A stretch of 63,774 nucleotides of DNA from Globomyces pollinis-pini (GCA_025399215.1 MU621171.1:1-63774), one strand, 5' to 3'. Positions 32,671-43,566 are shown, numbered from the stretch's first letter. Numbers and translations: made by a program. The notes: a model not told the origin generated them from the sequence alone.

Positions 32671-32994
32671 TATTACGTAATTTTATTTTCTTGAAATCTA
32701 ATTAAGAAATGAATGAGTAACAGTTCCTTTACTTGAATTATAATCTAATTGCGCCAATATCAACATAATCATTTCGGACGAAAAAATCTCTCGTCTAATT
32801 CTAACTTGCCCAAAAAAACTGGTATCATCGGGTGCTCTATCTATACTACTACTGCCATGGACTCTGTGTTCAGTGTAAGCATGCCAATTAGCCAAGCTGC
32901 TTACCAAGCTTTCAAGCAATCTGCTTATTTTCGGAGCTTGGCTTGAGTACAAAAAACCAAGCTTAGCTTGGACAAGTCAAGCTAAAGTAGGGTT

Positions 32995-33240
32995 TACGTG
33001 TATATTATTTAATGATGCAAGGTATTCTTCAATCAATTTTCCAAGTGTTAATAGTTAGTTGATAAGCTCGTGACGTATAATTTCTTGAGTGTCCATCTGA
33101 CAATGACTCAATCACAATAGGAACCTTAAATCTATTGAAAATCCCATTAATACCACGTCAGCCAATCCAAGTCTGGTATAACCATTACATGCTTGGTGGA
33201 ATATACATTGTTGGCGATCTGTTGGTACTAGTGAGAAAAA
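32995..33240. repeat. ~240-bp direct repeat, right copy
   Basis: Second copy of 30534-30775 with a few small differences, again ending in decayed tandem-family sequence. Just to its left (about 32880-32990) is a cluster of AAGCTTGG/CAAGCT phrases in both orientations. Confidence 0.8.
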
Positions 33241-33963
33241 GATTAGTGATCCCAATTGCCATTTTGGCTAACGTTATTCTTATAAACCTGGATAGCATAA
33301 TTGCTGCATCTTTATTCGTTAGTAATCAGACCTTCAGAAGGAGAATAATTCGTTAGTAATCAGACCATCAGAAGGAGAATCATCTCGTTGATAGTTTTGC
33401 TGATCTGTCCAAAATCCACTGATAAAAGACCATCATCAAACCATAGTATTTTAATACGCCAGATCTGCTTAAAAGACAATAGTGGGATTTACAGAAATGT
33501 ACTAATCTAGAATCTGGAAAGAAGATTTGCTCAAAAACAACCAATCTAAACGATGATACGAATTGTACCGTAAGAACTAGTTGTAGGAATTGAAGAAAAC
33601 AAGAAATGAATAGGTGTATATTTTGAAGGACTAGCATTAGTTGTTAGAGTACAAAAAATAAAAGTCGGTACATGGTACAATTCAATTTTAATTTTTCGAT
33701 TTCAATAAAAACTCAAATAATATTTGGTAGGGTTCCTATCTAATAATTATTAGCTAATAATGACCACTATTAGCTAATATCTGATAGTGTCAGTATTACC
33801 CTAATATTTGGTGGTTTCCGACTTTTAAACCATAAACTACTATTTTCAAACAATTTTTAGCATCAAATATATCCGACTCCAACTCAACAACCATAATCCA
33901 AATCTCAGGAATGTATTATATTAAATTTAAAGGTACGTAAAGTATAAATCAAAAAAAAAGAAA
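33241..33963. other. Intergenic; one short tandem repeat
   Basis: A 30-bp unit at 33317-33346 is repeated at 33351-33380 with one mismatch. No gene is recognised in the rest. Confidence 0.5.
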
Positions 33964-35312
33964 TCAAGAATTCAAAAATTCCTTTTGATCCGATTCAACA
34001 ACAATCAACAATTCATTGATATCTTTATCAGATTTCAAAATAGGTTCCACAGTTCCATCAGTAAAAAGTTGATAAGGTTGACCTCTCCAAATAACTTCAG
34101 TACCAATCATGGCAATTAACCAAATTGGAAATGCTAATAATTCTCGTATCATCCAAGCACATATAAATTTAAAAATATCTAAATTTTTTTGTCGATATGG
34201 AAAAAAAGTTTGTAAAGCAATATTCATATCTAATAAAAACCAAATGATCCATTGTGCAATGATATAATGTATGAATGGTATGGAAAATAATTGAAAACAA
34301 ATGGCAGCCATTAGAATAGAATTGATGAGACATTCGGCTAATGATTCAATTAATGTTACAAAGAAAACTGTATATTTCCGTACTCGTATCCATCTTATTC
34401 TTCTTTCCATAAAAGTATAAAATGAAACATTTCCCAAGGATTGAAAAGCTAAATCAGGTGCAATTTGATGTTTGAAACCCAAATCAAGTATATGACTACC
34501 AATAATATTATCTTCTGCTAAATATTTTCCAAAATATCTTAATCCACCACATTTATCCAAATCACATTTTCGAAATAAATTTGATTTACCTAACATGAAA
34601 AAAAATCAAAATAAAATACCAATGACACATGAAGTAGTAGCAAGAGTATTGGCAGCAGTATACATTCGAGCATGAGTACAAGATAAATAAACGGCATCCA
34701 AATAAGCACCAAAAGATAATGGATTGATACCACAAGGTAAATGATGAACAAGACCAATTTTAGAATCATTCAAGAAAATATTCATGGATCTATTTAATGA
34801 ATCAGGTTCCATTCGAATATTTGAATCAAGTATCCATATATATTCAGATGTGGATTGTTCATAACCTCGAACTAAATTATTGATTTTTGGATTCACTCCC
34901 ACATCAATATCACCTGAAACGTTTTTAAAAAAAAAATAACCATTACCAATGATTAAAGAAGCATTAACATTCGGATACTTTGAAATCAAAGCAAGAGCAA
35001 TTGGGTACGCAGGATCATTGATATCAGCAATACTAAGTATAATTTCATAATTAGTATAATTTAATAAAAAACTGGATTCTAAATTGATTTGTAAATTATC
35101 ATCATAACCTTTCAAAGGTCGTAATATTGAAACACTAGGTTCCAACAATTTCCGATTTGGTTTTGATTGTTGATATCGTAATAAACTATAATTATCAAAT
35201 TTTTTGAATGAAATTACACCATCAAGGAACCAGTGACGTTGAAGATGACGACTATGAGGGCTGGTAGGATGGCTATGAGACTGAGGATGGTAAGTGGGTC
35301 TTGTAATGACAT
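33964..35312 (-). CDS. Ceramide glucosyltransferase (GT21)
   Basis: Minus-strand gene with exons 35312-35218, 35185-34620 and 34589-33964 (introns of 32 and 30 nt), giving 428 aa, within the family's usual range. It transfers glucose from UDP-glucose to ceramide, making glucosylceramide at the Golgi/ER membrane. An N-terminal anchor helix is present. GT21 motifs follow: SILRPLKG, then the first Asp pair in SIADINDP, WILDSNIRM (second Asp), CVIGKS-LFRK, GGLRYFGKYLAEDN (third Asp) and ERRIRW in place of the (Q/R)xxRW box. At least two C-terminal hydrophobic segments follow. All splice joins are fixed by conserved sequence. Confidence 0.9.
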
Positions 35313-35930
35313 TTCTATGCTTTTTAACTTGGTAAAGAATTGGTGAATCAATTGGTTACCAAAAGTGGTGATTGGTGCCACCACAGTCCAACCCTTATTT
35401 TTTTCAATCTAATCAATTACTCATGATTAACAAAGTATGTTAACGAATAGTTTTATTGGATTTAAAAATACTTTGGAAATCGCGTCTATTTTTTTAGGAT
35501 TCTGAAATTCATTCAAATTCAAACATTTTTTTTTATTAAAATACAAATAATTAAATTCAAACCTTTCATAAATATTTGCTTTCCATTATGAATATAATAT
35601 GGAGGTTTTGAGGCAACTTATTGACAAGTTGCCTATAAAAAAGAGGCAATCAAAAGAATGTGACTCGTAAACATGATGTCAAAACGCAATCGGAAAATCA
35701 ATACTCAAAAACATTATTGATTAACTTTGATTCAAATTGGTAGAAATGAGTCAATGCATGAATGGAAAAATTATAGTCACCAACTTGTGTCAACGTGACA
35801 TTGACATTCAACAACACGTTCACTCCATCTAAAAACTAAAATGACTAACTAAATAAATTTAAACAATATAAAAAAATGTTTATTCAACTCAATCAACAAC
35901 AACAACAACGAAAAATAAAATTAATTACAT
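35313..35930. other. Intergenic between two minus-strand genes
   Basis: Contains the promoter side of the ceramide glucosyltransferase gene and the 3' flank of the LRR-SH3 gene. AT-rich with a CAACAACAACAACAACG tract near 35893. Nothing else recognised. Confidence 0.4.
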
Positions 35931-38301
35931 TTACTCATCAGCAATAGCATGAATATTCAAAAGTGGCCATCGTTCATGAGCAAACCCTTCAGCAAACTCC
36001 AATACAGGTTGTATAAACTCAACATCTCCACAAACCAAAAACAATTCCGTACCATCTACAAAAAATAAATTGACCAATAAATTACCAAAGGCGTTAAAGA
36101 GAGGATAAAGATCTTGGTGAGTTTGTGAATAAACAGTAATACGATCAGGAAAGAGTGAATAGGCATAATCAAGAATATGTGGTGATGGTGATGTAGAACT
36201 GAAATAAAAAATGTTGAGGTGGGTTGGATGTGATGGAAATGTACAATATGCTGGGAAATATCCTTCTTGGCCACTGGTCATATTACGACCAAAACACCAT
36301 CCATCATAGATACTACAGATCAATAATGTTAGAAATTACTGTTGGTAAACTTGAATGATATGATCTTGTTCGATATTGATTTCGACACTTGAATTGGCAG
36401 TATAGGGTTGATTTGCCTAATTTTTTTTAATCTTGAATTTTTTTTTACATTGATATCAACAAGAACTGGTAGGTATAAATATTCAATAAGATCAAGTAAA
36501 GGTTGTACGTTGATATGATTGGTGAAAAAACAAATTTGATCTGGAAATCCATTTTGAAAAATATCCAGTTGTGGGCTGGTTGAAAGAGGTGTGGATGAAC
36601 GTTGAACGAGAAGGCTTTCTCGGTTTGGATCATGTGCGGATGCCACAAAACTCTCCCGATTTGGTCCATTGAATGATAATCTACTTTCACGACTGTGTTC
36701 GGGTAATAATAATTTACTTTCACGACTTTGTTCGGGTAATAAATATTTACTTTCTCGATTAGAATCGAGATGTTTGCCACTTTCATGATTGACATCGCGC
36801 ACAGACGTGCAGTGCACCACAGCCATATCTGATAGTCGAGGTTTAAAGGTTTTGGGAGTACGAGTGGCCATATCCTGGATATACTGTGATTCCAGTTTTG
36901 GCTTTATATGTTCCACATAGAAATGTTCTTCTGTTTGTATTGATGATCTCTGTTTATCTTGTGAATCAGTACTTTGTTTGAGACGTTCAAGGGTTGTTTT
37001 TTCCAAGATGTCGTCATCGGAGAGAAGGTTTTCGGTCAGTTGGGTTGTTCCTTCGATTTGAATGATCTAAAATTTAGTTTGTTTTTTATAAATACCTAGA
37101 TTGTTAGTATATTACTTTTACCTTTGGAGGGCCTTTTGGTTTTATACCAGAGACACGCCTAGCAAGAGCAGAGAAGAGAGAAAACAAGATGACAATGAAA
37201 ACAACACAACCACCGATAGCAGAAACCATTAAAAAGGAAGGAAAAGGTCTTGACTCGACCACATCACTGTTTGTGGTATTTGAAGGAAATAAATAATTAT
37301 CGAATCTAAGGGGTCAATTTAAGGGAGAAATACAGAAAAGAGCCATCTTTGAGGTTTGGATGAGAGAGGGCTTTGGGAGGTAATGGAGCGGTGAATTTGT
37401 TTGATTTTAGATTACTATGGATGTTAGATTTGAGGTTTACAGGTAGTTTAAGTTTTTGATTGAGACTATTTCTTTGGGGATTGGTCCGGATAGTTTGTTT
37501 TGTGAAAAATCACTATATTATTAGTATTTGATTTGACAAAAGAGATCAAGAATCATAGTTGAATTGATAAAATAGTAGAAAGATATTTGAATTGATAGAG
37601 GGTAGTGGTGATTGAAATTTTCAATTGTTTAATATTATAGATCAGATGATGAAAACATACATTGATACTATAGAATCATCATAATCTTTAGGTATTGAAC
37701 CAGTCAAGTCGTTTGATTGTAAGAAACTAAGATTAAATATCAGAGCAATACATTGATTTTAATTTTGGTAGAGAAGTTATTGAAGGAGGGATGAAACCGG
37801 TTAATTTGTTTGAACTGAAATCACTACTATTATTTGAATAAGGATACATTATTTTTAAAGAGGTTAAATTTAGTTGAGAGGGTAATTGACCATATAACCA
37901 ATTATTTGAAATATTACTTTTTGTTAGTATTTTTTTTTAGTGATTACATTGATATTAAGTTTGATAGTTGATTTAATTCAATTGGTATGAGACCTTGTAA
38001 TTGATTTTCTGATAGATCACTTTTTTTTTGTTAGTTTTCTGATCATACATTTGATTTAGGTATTTTAATTTTGATATTTCGGTAGGTATTTCACCTTTTA
38101 GATTGAAATTGTTTAAATTACTATTATTAGGGTTGTTGGTATTACATTGAAATTATTTGATTATTTAAACATTTTATAGAATTGTTATTACAACAATTTA
38201 AAGTAATATTTCTACCTAATATTAAGTTAGTGATATTTATGAAATCAACCTAATAAAGTAGGGAATAATTTAGTAGTGAATAATAAACAATCTTCATTCA
38301 T
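35931..38301 (-). CDS. LRR-transmembrane-SH3 receptor-like protein
   Basis: Minus-strand gene built from many small exons. The N-terminal cap reads NEDCLLFTTKLFP...CCNNNSIKC. About seven LRRs follow (e.g. DLSENQLQGLIP, DFSSNKLTGFIPP, DFSQNKLSGPIP), nearly one per exon with introns after codon position 2. Then come a linker, a membrane helix (MVSAIGGCVVFIVILFSLF, encoded near 37170-37230), a long Ser/Arg-rich cytosolic stretch, and a C-terminal SH3 domain (PYTANS, IYDGWCFGRN, GQEGYFPAYC) split by introns 36417-36448 and 36313-36339. Such LRR-TM-SH3 proteins occur in early-diverging fungi and are thought to link the wall or surface to cytosolic partners. The start at 38301 lacks a signal peptide; an upstream exon may be missing. 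Confidence 0.75.
37067..37121 (-). other. Twin intron with zero-length exon (LRR-SH3 gene)
   Basis: Read on the minus strand, 37121-37096 is a 26-nt GT-AG intron immediately followed by a 29-nt GT-AG intron at 37095-37067. Removing only one leaves an in-frame stop; removing both restores GPPK-IIQIEG. Equally it may be spliced as one 55-nt unit. Confidence 0.6.
37513..37660 (-). other. Long intron (148 nt) in the LRR array
   Basis: This gap between two LRR exons is about five times the usual intron length. It contains a short LRR-like phrase (PLPSINSNIFL) in one frame, suggesting a decayed LRR exon absorbed into the intron. Confidence 0.4.
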
Positions 38302-38337
38302 TTTAAAAAATTTCAAAACAACCTAAAACTGTCAAAT

Positions 38338-38434
38338 AACCCTAACTGATCACAAATAACCCTAACTACAAATAACCCTAACCCTATTAGTAACCCTAAG
38401 TAACCCTACTCAAGATTTGAAGTTAGGGTTAAAT
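38338..38434. repeat. Degenerate telomeric-repeat cluster
   Basis: Seven CCCTAA-type units spaced by AT-rich bases, followed by one in the opposite orientation (TTAGGGTT near 38424). The cluster lies immediately upstream of the LRR-SH3 gene's first recognisable exon. Confidence 0.75.
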
Positions 38435-38640
38435 AACTCACTGAAAACATAAATAACATTAAAAACAATTATATAATCAAAACAATTTTAATGACATTTC
38501 ACAACAGCTATTTATATTAAGTGTTAAAGTCCCATACATAAAATGGTGCTGGGGTGAAGGACATGCTAGCCACATACCAAATGGATTGGGTACTCTCTGA
38601 ATATTTAAAGGTCATGAAAATAAAATAATTATAAACAAGA

Positions 38641-40332
38641 ATGTACAACATACACAAATTAGTAAAAAGTATGTTGATACTTTCTTCTGTCAATGGACAA
38701 GAGGACCGAATTAGTCCAACAGAGACAGTTCAATTAAATACAACCACTGGTACTGTAAATTGGCCATCAATGGGATCTGTTAAACAGAAATCAACATTGA
38801 TTCAATTTGATGAAACTGATACTGTTCCAAAAACCTACGAAAACTACTCATCAGTCATTGAAATTGGAAATTATTCATTAAATGCAAATAAATGTTATAT
38901 GTATGGATCACTTGCTATGGAAAAGATGGATGTGACGTTTGAATTGACAGATAGTTATGGCAAAACTAAAGATTGGTATCAAACGTTGAAAAAATGGGGA
39001 AATTCTACAAAACCAATTACGGATGAAGAAGTTAGTTTGGCATTGGATGCTGCATTCAGTCCATCCTCGTTCCTCTTATGGAACATGCGACTGATTTCAT
39101 TGACGGTGGAATCTGCTAAACCATCCGGAACTGGATTTGAAACTCTTGTGTTTCTCAACAATGTTGGGTATGCACAAAAGTGGTCAGGGGAATTTGGTGG
39201 TATTTTTAATGATGCCTTTCGTGAAACCATTCTTTCATTGTATGCTCAGAACAAACAACGTTTGATCAATTTTACAAAAGTTACACGTATTGATTTGGTT
39301 GGTCAAACAATACGGATCGTAGCTGATAGAGCATTATTAACATTGGAAGTATCGAGTATCAGTTTACCATTAATCAATGCTTCAATCACAAAAGGAACCT
39401 TGAAGTTACAAGGATTAAAGTCTATTGAAAAAGCGAAAACAACATCAACAGATCCCAGTCTCGTATTGCCTTTAAAAGTTGGGTCGGGTGTACAGTATTG
39501 GCCATCGGTAGGGACTTTTGATAAACAAGTTAGCAATCCAAAGAGTGGTTTGGAACAGGATGTTGTTGGAAAAACATTCAGTAATTCTTCCATACCTATT
39601 TCCCAAAACACACCTTATAAACTAGAAATGTCCGATTTTTATCTTTATGGTACAGCAAGTTTTGAAAAGATAGATATTGAAATTTATCCACAAGAATATG
39701 GATTTCAATACAGAGCATGGTATCATGTACTTGAAAAATGGGGAACTTCATCCACCAGACCGATCACTGATGAAGAATTCAGTTTGGCAATGGATTCTGC
39801 ATTCAATGAGGAAGTTAAATTCAAAAAAATAAGTGCAGAATCAGTAACTGGAATTGGAAATGGATTTGAAACTTTGGGTGTACTTAAATCATATAGTATA
39901 TCTGAATCATCAGTTGCTTATGCACAAAAATGGAAAGGAACATTTGGCGGATCAATAACAAACCTTGATTTCTTTCCAGATTCCAGATTCCTACTTCGAC
40001 CACTTGGTAAAGAGAGAATATTCAAGTTTATCAACGTAACAAAAGTTGATTTAAGTGGGAAAAGTATTCAAATTGTTGCTTCTAAAGCTGTGTTATCAAT
40101 TGATGTTTCTGGAATATATACTGGAAATTCAATAGCTACCGTTAACGTAGGAAGTTTAACTCTTGAAGGTTATAGTTCTTCAACTGGATATTTATCAGGC
40201 TTTGGTATTTTACATATTAGTATTTTTGTTGGTATTATTGTTGGGATATTGTTGGTGATGATATTTGTATTGGTTGTTTTCCTTAGAAGAGGAGGGTATA
40301 GTAGAGGGTATGGAAGAAGAATTATACGATAG
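38641..40332 (+). CDS. Tandem duplicated-ectodomain type I membrane protein, copy G (intact, separated)
   Basis: 563 aa, intronless. Signal peptide MYNIHKLVKSMLILSS..NGQ. This is a clear full-length member: NWPSMGS, CYMYGSLAMEKMDVTFEL, DWYQTLKKWGNS, ITDEEVSLALDAAF, GTGFETL and WSGEFGGIF in repeat 1; YWPSVGT, YLYGTASFEKIDIEI, WYHVLEKWGTS, ITDEEFSLAMDS, GNGFETL and YAQKWKGTFGGS in repeat 2. A membrane helix and a Gly/Arg-rich tail follow. It sits 8 kb beyond the array, past the nuclease, glucosyltransferase and LRR genes and next to telomeric repeats, and has only a weak version of the proximal promoter element. Confidence 0.85.
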   Translation: MYNIHKLVKSMLILSSVNGQEDRISPTETVQLNTTTGTVNWPSMGSVKQKSTLIQFDETDTVPKTYENYSSVIEIGNYSLNANKCYMYGSLAMEKMDVTFELTDSYGKTKDWYQTLKKWGNSTKPITDEEVSLALDAAFSPSSFLLWNMRLISLTVESAKPSGTGFETLVFLNNVGYAQKWSGEFGGIFNDAFRETILSLYAQNKQRLINFTKVTRIDLVGQTIRIVADRALLTLEVSSISLPLINASITKGTLKLQGLKSIEKAKTTSTDPSLVLPLKVGSGVQYWPSVGTFDKQVSNPKSGLEQDVVGKTFSNSSIPISQNTPYKLEMSDFYLYGTASFEKIDIEIYPQEYGFQYRAWYHVLEKWGTSSTRPITDEEFSLAMDSAFNEEVKFKKISAESVTGIGNGFETLGVLKSYSISESSVAYAQKWKGTFGGSITNLDFFPDSRFLLRPLGKERIFKFINVTKVDLSGKSIQIVASKAVLSIDVSGIYTGNSIATVNVGSLTLEGYSSSTGYLSGFGILHISIFVGIIVGILLVMIFVLVVFLRRGGYSRGYGRRIIR

Positions 40333-40959
40333 AATTGTAGGTTTAATACAAAATATTGTAATTCCAACTGAATGAATTTCCGTTTGCCTACTACTTAAAT
40401 TCTTTTTGTATTACGATTGAATTTGAACTTTTTTATGTTAGTTTTTGCTTGGATCATTTAGACTAGGAATATGTCAACAAACGCGACAGTTTCTTTTACC
40501 GAAACCGAAATCTACATCTGTTAAATCTGATTTGTACTAAGAGACAACATATATATAAATGAATGCTGTCCTTTACTACAATTCAAACATTCATTTTAAA
40601 TCAAAGTAAACTTAAAAATACTAAGTTTGTCTTCTAAATTCACGACTTCTAATATAACGAACATACATGTAAATCATAAATAACAAAAATGTAATGCTAC
40701 CAGATGGATACCAGTTTTTAACCAATAAAATTGGATATATTGCATTTTATACACTCTACAGGTTATCACACACTTTGTTTTATCAAAAGTTGAGTCTATT
40801 TTAATTGTCCAGATTGCACGAGCATAACTGCTTAAAAATGCTCTTTCTCATAAATATACAAGAAAATTCCGAAACTTTTCAACTCTTTCACTGATTTAGT
40901 TTTTGAAATGGACTGACTAGGTGAGTGTGTGTGAACAGAAATTTAACTTTTTCAAACTA
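40333..40959. other. Intergenic, nothing recognised
   Basis: AT-rich spacer. No open frame, RNA gene or repeat that I can support. Confidence 0.4.
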
Positions 40960-42015
40960 ATGGAAATGAACAAACAAACTAACCACTCCATTGATTCTCT
41001 CATTGCATTTATTGAGGAACTTAAAGAAGATTCACTCGACGAACTCATTAAAGAACTCAAAGAGAGGCCAAAGAAATTACCCGTTTATTTCAAACGCACC
41101 GAAGCTCAGTGGGTACAACTGTACGGACCTGCTGCAATCTACGTTTACAATGAATTAAACAATACGGAACATCTTAAAGGGAACTCTAGCGAAAGTTTAT
41201 TGATTATTAAAGAAGAAATGTTTCAAATTCACTACCCAAGTGGAATGAATTCGGATGTTATACAAACAATTCAAACCCTTTCCGAATTATTAAAATTGCC
41301 AGAGTTTACATCTACCTTTCAACTAGAAGCAAACCATGAAGAAATTCTCACTACAATCAAAGAAAAGGAGTTAATCATTCGATTTAAGAGTCCCAAGGTA
41401 TACAATTCAACTCTTTTAGGTTATCCTAAAGATTGCTACGTCGAGGATGAATATGGATGGTTTGATGCACGAGTTAGTGGCCATTGTGTAAATATCAATT
41501 ATGATTGTTACACAGTAACATCTAACAACATACCTTTTCTGAAAATGCTTGCGCTTGTGACAACTATTCATGAGCTGCAGCACTTCTTGCGAAAACACTT
41601 GGATGAGAAATTATCCACTCCACCGATATCTTCTGCTAGACCACCGCAATTTGAATCTGGCGATTCATGGGAAATAAACAATTTAGGAGGAAAGATTGGA
41701 ATTTTATCTCATAGGGAAACCAAAGATGTTGTCTCTAGTTTGTACCTTACAAGTATCTGCAATGGCAAAGAAGTTCAATCACTAATGGGTGATGCCAAAT
41801 GGATTGAAGAATTACTTTTAGTTGTGTCAAAAGGCCAGAATGTATTTCCTTTAAAGGCTCTTGACATGATCGATCCAATTCCAGGCGGACTTCTCAAAGG
41901 CAAAGTGTCACATAAATGTCGTGAAAATTCTGCAAGTGAAGTTGCTTTAGGCTTCGATGATTTTATATACGTACACAAACGTCCGAATGACAAACTAGGT
42001 CGAATGGATTCTTGA
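40960..42015 (+). CDS. Putative zinc metallopeptidase (HELQH)
   Basis: 351 aa, intronless, no signal peptide. HELQH lies near residues 207-211, inside a predicted helix (TTIHELQHFLRK). Downstream, ESGDSWEINNLGGKIG provides a possible third ligand (the Glu of SWE) as in gluzincins. This layout matches uncharacterised fungal HExxH proteins with an ESG..E...GG segment. Substrate unknown; cytosolic by sequence. The start is the ATG at 40960; the open frame extends further only through a GTG. Confidence 0.65.
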   Translation: MEMNKQTNHSIDSLIAFIEELKEDSLDELIKELKERPKKLPVYFKRTEAQWVQLYGPAAIYVYNELNNTEHLKGNSSESLLIIKEEMFQIHYPSGMNSDVIQTIQTLSELLKLPEFTSTFQLEANHEEILTTIKEKELIIRFKSPKVYNSTLLGYPKDCYVEDEYGWFDARVSGHCVNINYDCYTVTSNNIPFLKMLALVTTIHELQHFLRKHLDEKLSTPPISSARPPQFESGDSWEINNLGGKIGILSHRETKDVVSSLYLTSICNGKEVQSLMGDAKWIEELLLVVSKGQNVFPLKALDMIDPIPGGLLKGKVSHKCRENSASEVALGFDDFIYVHKRPNDKLGRMDS

Positions 42016-42483
42016 ATCGGTTTCAGTTCCTTAATATATATGCTGTTAATATTTTGAAACCCAGTTTATACAATTTGTTATAGTTTTGAAAAATAAAGAC
42101 TACTGTAAGTAATTATTTAATCAGAATAATATTCAGTTTAATTCAATGAAAACGGTCTAAATACCGATCATTTGGAATCGGATTGATCTAGAAAAGTTGT
42201 GAAATTTATCAGGCCAAGGACTTGATCAGATATGAAAGAAATTTGGACGTCTATCAATTCTTAAGTGGTACTGTATCACTTTACTAACATAGTCTGTATC
42301 ATATTACATAGTATAATCCAAGTTCAAGAATTTTCGTTTCATTTTCAGCAGGCAAAACATCATCTTGGTGGTTCGGGTTTATCGAAAACCCGAGTGCGAG
42401 TTTTAATGTTTGGATAGCGCGAAAATCATGGATATAAAACCAGAATGGAAATCACTGAACAAAGTTTTTAAAATAAAACGAAA
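42016..42483. other. Intergenic, nothing recognised
   Basis: AT-rich spacer with no supported feature. Confidence 0.4.
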
Positions 42484-43566
42484 ATGATTAATCTTCCTAT
42501 AGAAATACAGATAATGATAGCCAGTCATTTACATATCCTAGATTATCACAATTTACGAAAAGTTTCCAAATCAATTCGAATACCTTTCACACCTCGATTA
42601 ACATTTCAATCATATAAACAATCAACGTTACTAATGTCAACACTTTTTCAACGTAACAAGAAACGATATAGCGAATATTTAATAGATATTTCCAAATATA
42701 TGGAAATCAATCACACATTAAAACAATGTCAAATTCTATTTATATTTGAAAATGAACATTATTGTCAATTTAATCGTATGTTTAAAAATCAATGGAATGA
42801 ATTGGATCAATCATTTAAACAAGATTTATTTGAATCTTGTATAGATGGAATCAATAATGGATTATCGAACTTTAAACAACAAGTATTGGAAGTAATGTTG
42901 AAGGATGAAACTATGCAAGTTTCCATGAATGACAATATGGCTTTATTTACATGTATAGAAAATCATAACGAAGAATTAATTGAATCTATTATTCATCATA
43001 ATCAATTTATTGTTGATACAGATACTCATGAATCTCTGATATTAGTTCTAGAATCCAATTTGAAATCTACTATTAAATTACTTTTCAATGATACAAGATT
43101 GGATCCTTCATTAACGTTTGGTAATTGTCTTGAAGTTGCTTGTATAACGAATCATTATGATATTGTGATAAAATTATTAGTGGATGCACGATTACAAGAA
43201 TTCCCGAGCTCATATTTCAATCATGCTTTGGAGATGGCATGCTGTTATCCGATCGATTCACGAATTATTAGAGTTCTATTAGTAAATACGAGGATAGATG
43301 TCAATGCAAATGGTAACCAAGCATTATTGAATGCATGTCAATTTAAACTATTGGAACATATTGATTTGATTTTGTCAACAGCAGGGTTAATATTGACACG
43401 AGATTTCTTTGTGAATTTATTTGATTCTCAATTGGATGATATGATTGCTGTTTTGGTTGATCACCCTCGATTTGGATCTTGTTTTTCGTTGGTGGATTTG
43501 TTGAAGTTGGCTCAAGAACGGAAACAGTCTCAATTCTTGTATTTGATGGGTAGATTGGAGGAGTGA
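42484..43566 (+). CDS. F-box protein with ankyrin-like repeats
   Basis: 360 aa, intronless. Residues 1-35 (INLPIEIQIMIASHLHILDYHNLRKVSK) fit an F-box, which docks to Skp1 in SCF ubiquitin ligases. From residue ~150, repeating ~33-residue units with helix-turn-helix character (e.g. ALFTCIENHNEELIESIIHH and LEVACITNHYDIVIKLLVDARL) are ankyrin-like. Such proteins usually select substrates for ubiquitination. The ankyrin consensus is degenerate, so the repeats could be another alpha-solenoid. The F-box call rests on the N-terminal pattern. Confidence 0.65.
   Translation: MINLPIEIQIMIASHLHILDYHNLRKVSKSIRIPFTPRLTFQSYKQSTLLMSTLFQRNKKRYSEYLIDISKYMEINHTLKQCQILFIFENEHYCQFNRMFKNQWNELDQSFKQDLFESCIDGINNGLSNFKQQVLEVMLKDETMQVSMNDNMALFTCIENHNEELIESIIHHNQFIVDTDTHESLILVLESNLKSTIKLLFNDTRLDPSLTFGNCLEVACITNHYDIVIKLLVDARLQEFPSSYFNHALEMACCYPIDSRIIRVLLVNTRIDVNANGNQALLNACQFKLLEHIDLILSTAGLILTRDFFVNLFDSQLDDMIAVLVDHPRFGSCFSLVDLLKLAQERKQSQFLYLMGRLEE

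Noticed and set aside
32880..32990. Cluster of AAGCTTGG and CAAGCT phrases in both orientations
   Set aside because: Too short and irregular to call an element or binding array; noted only as part of the flank of the right direct repeat.
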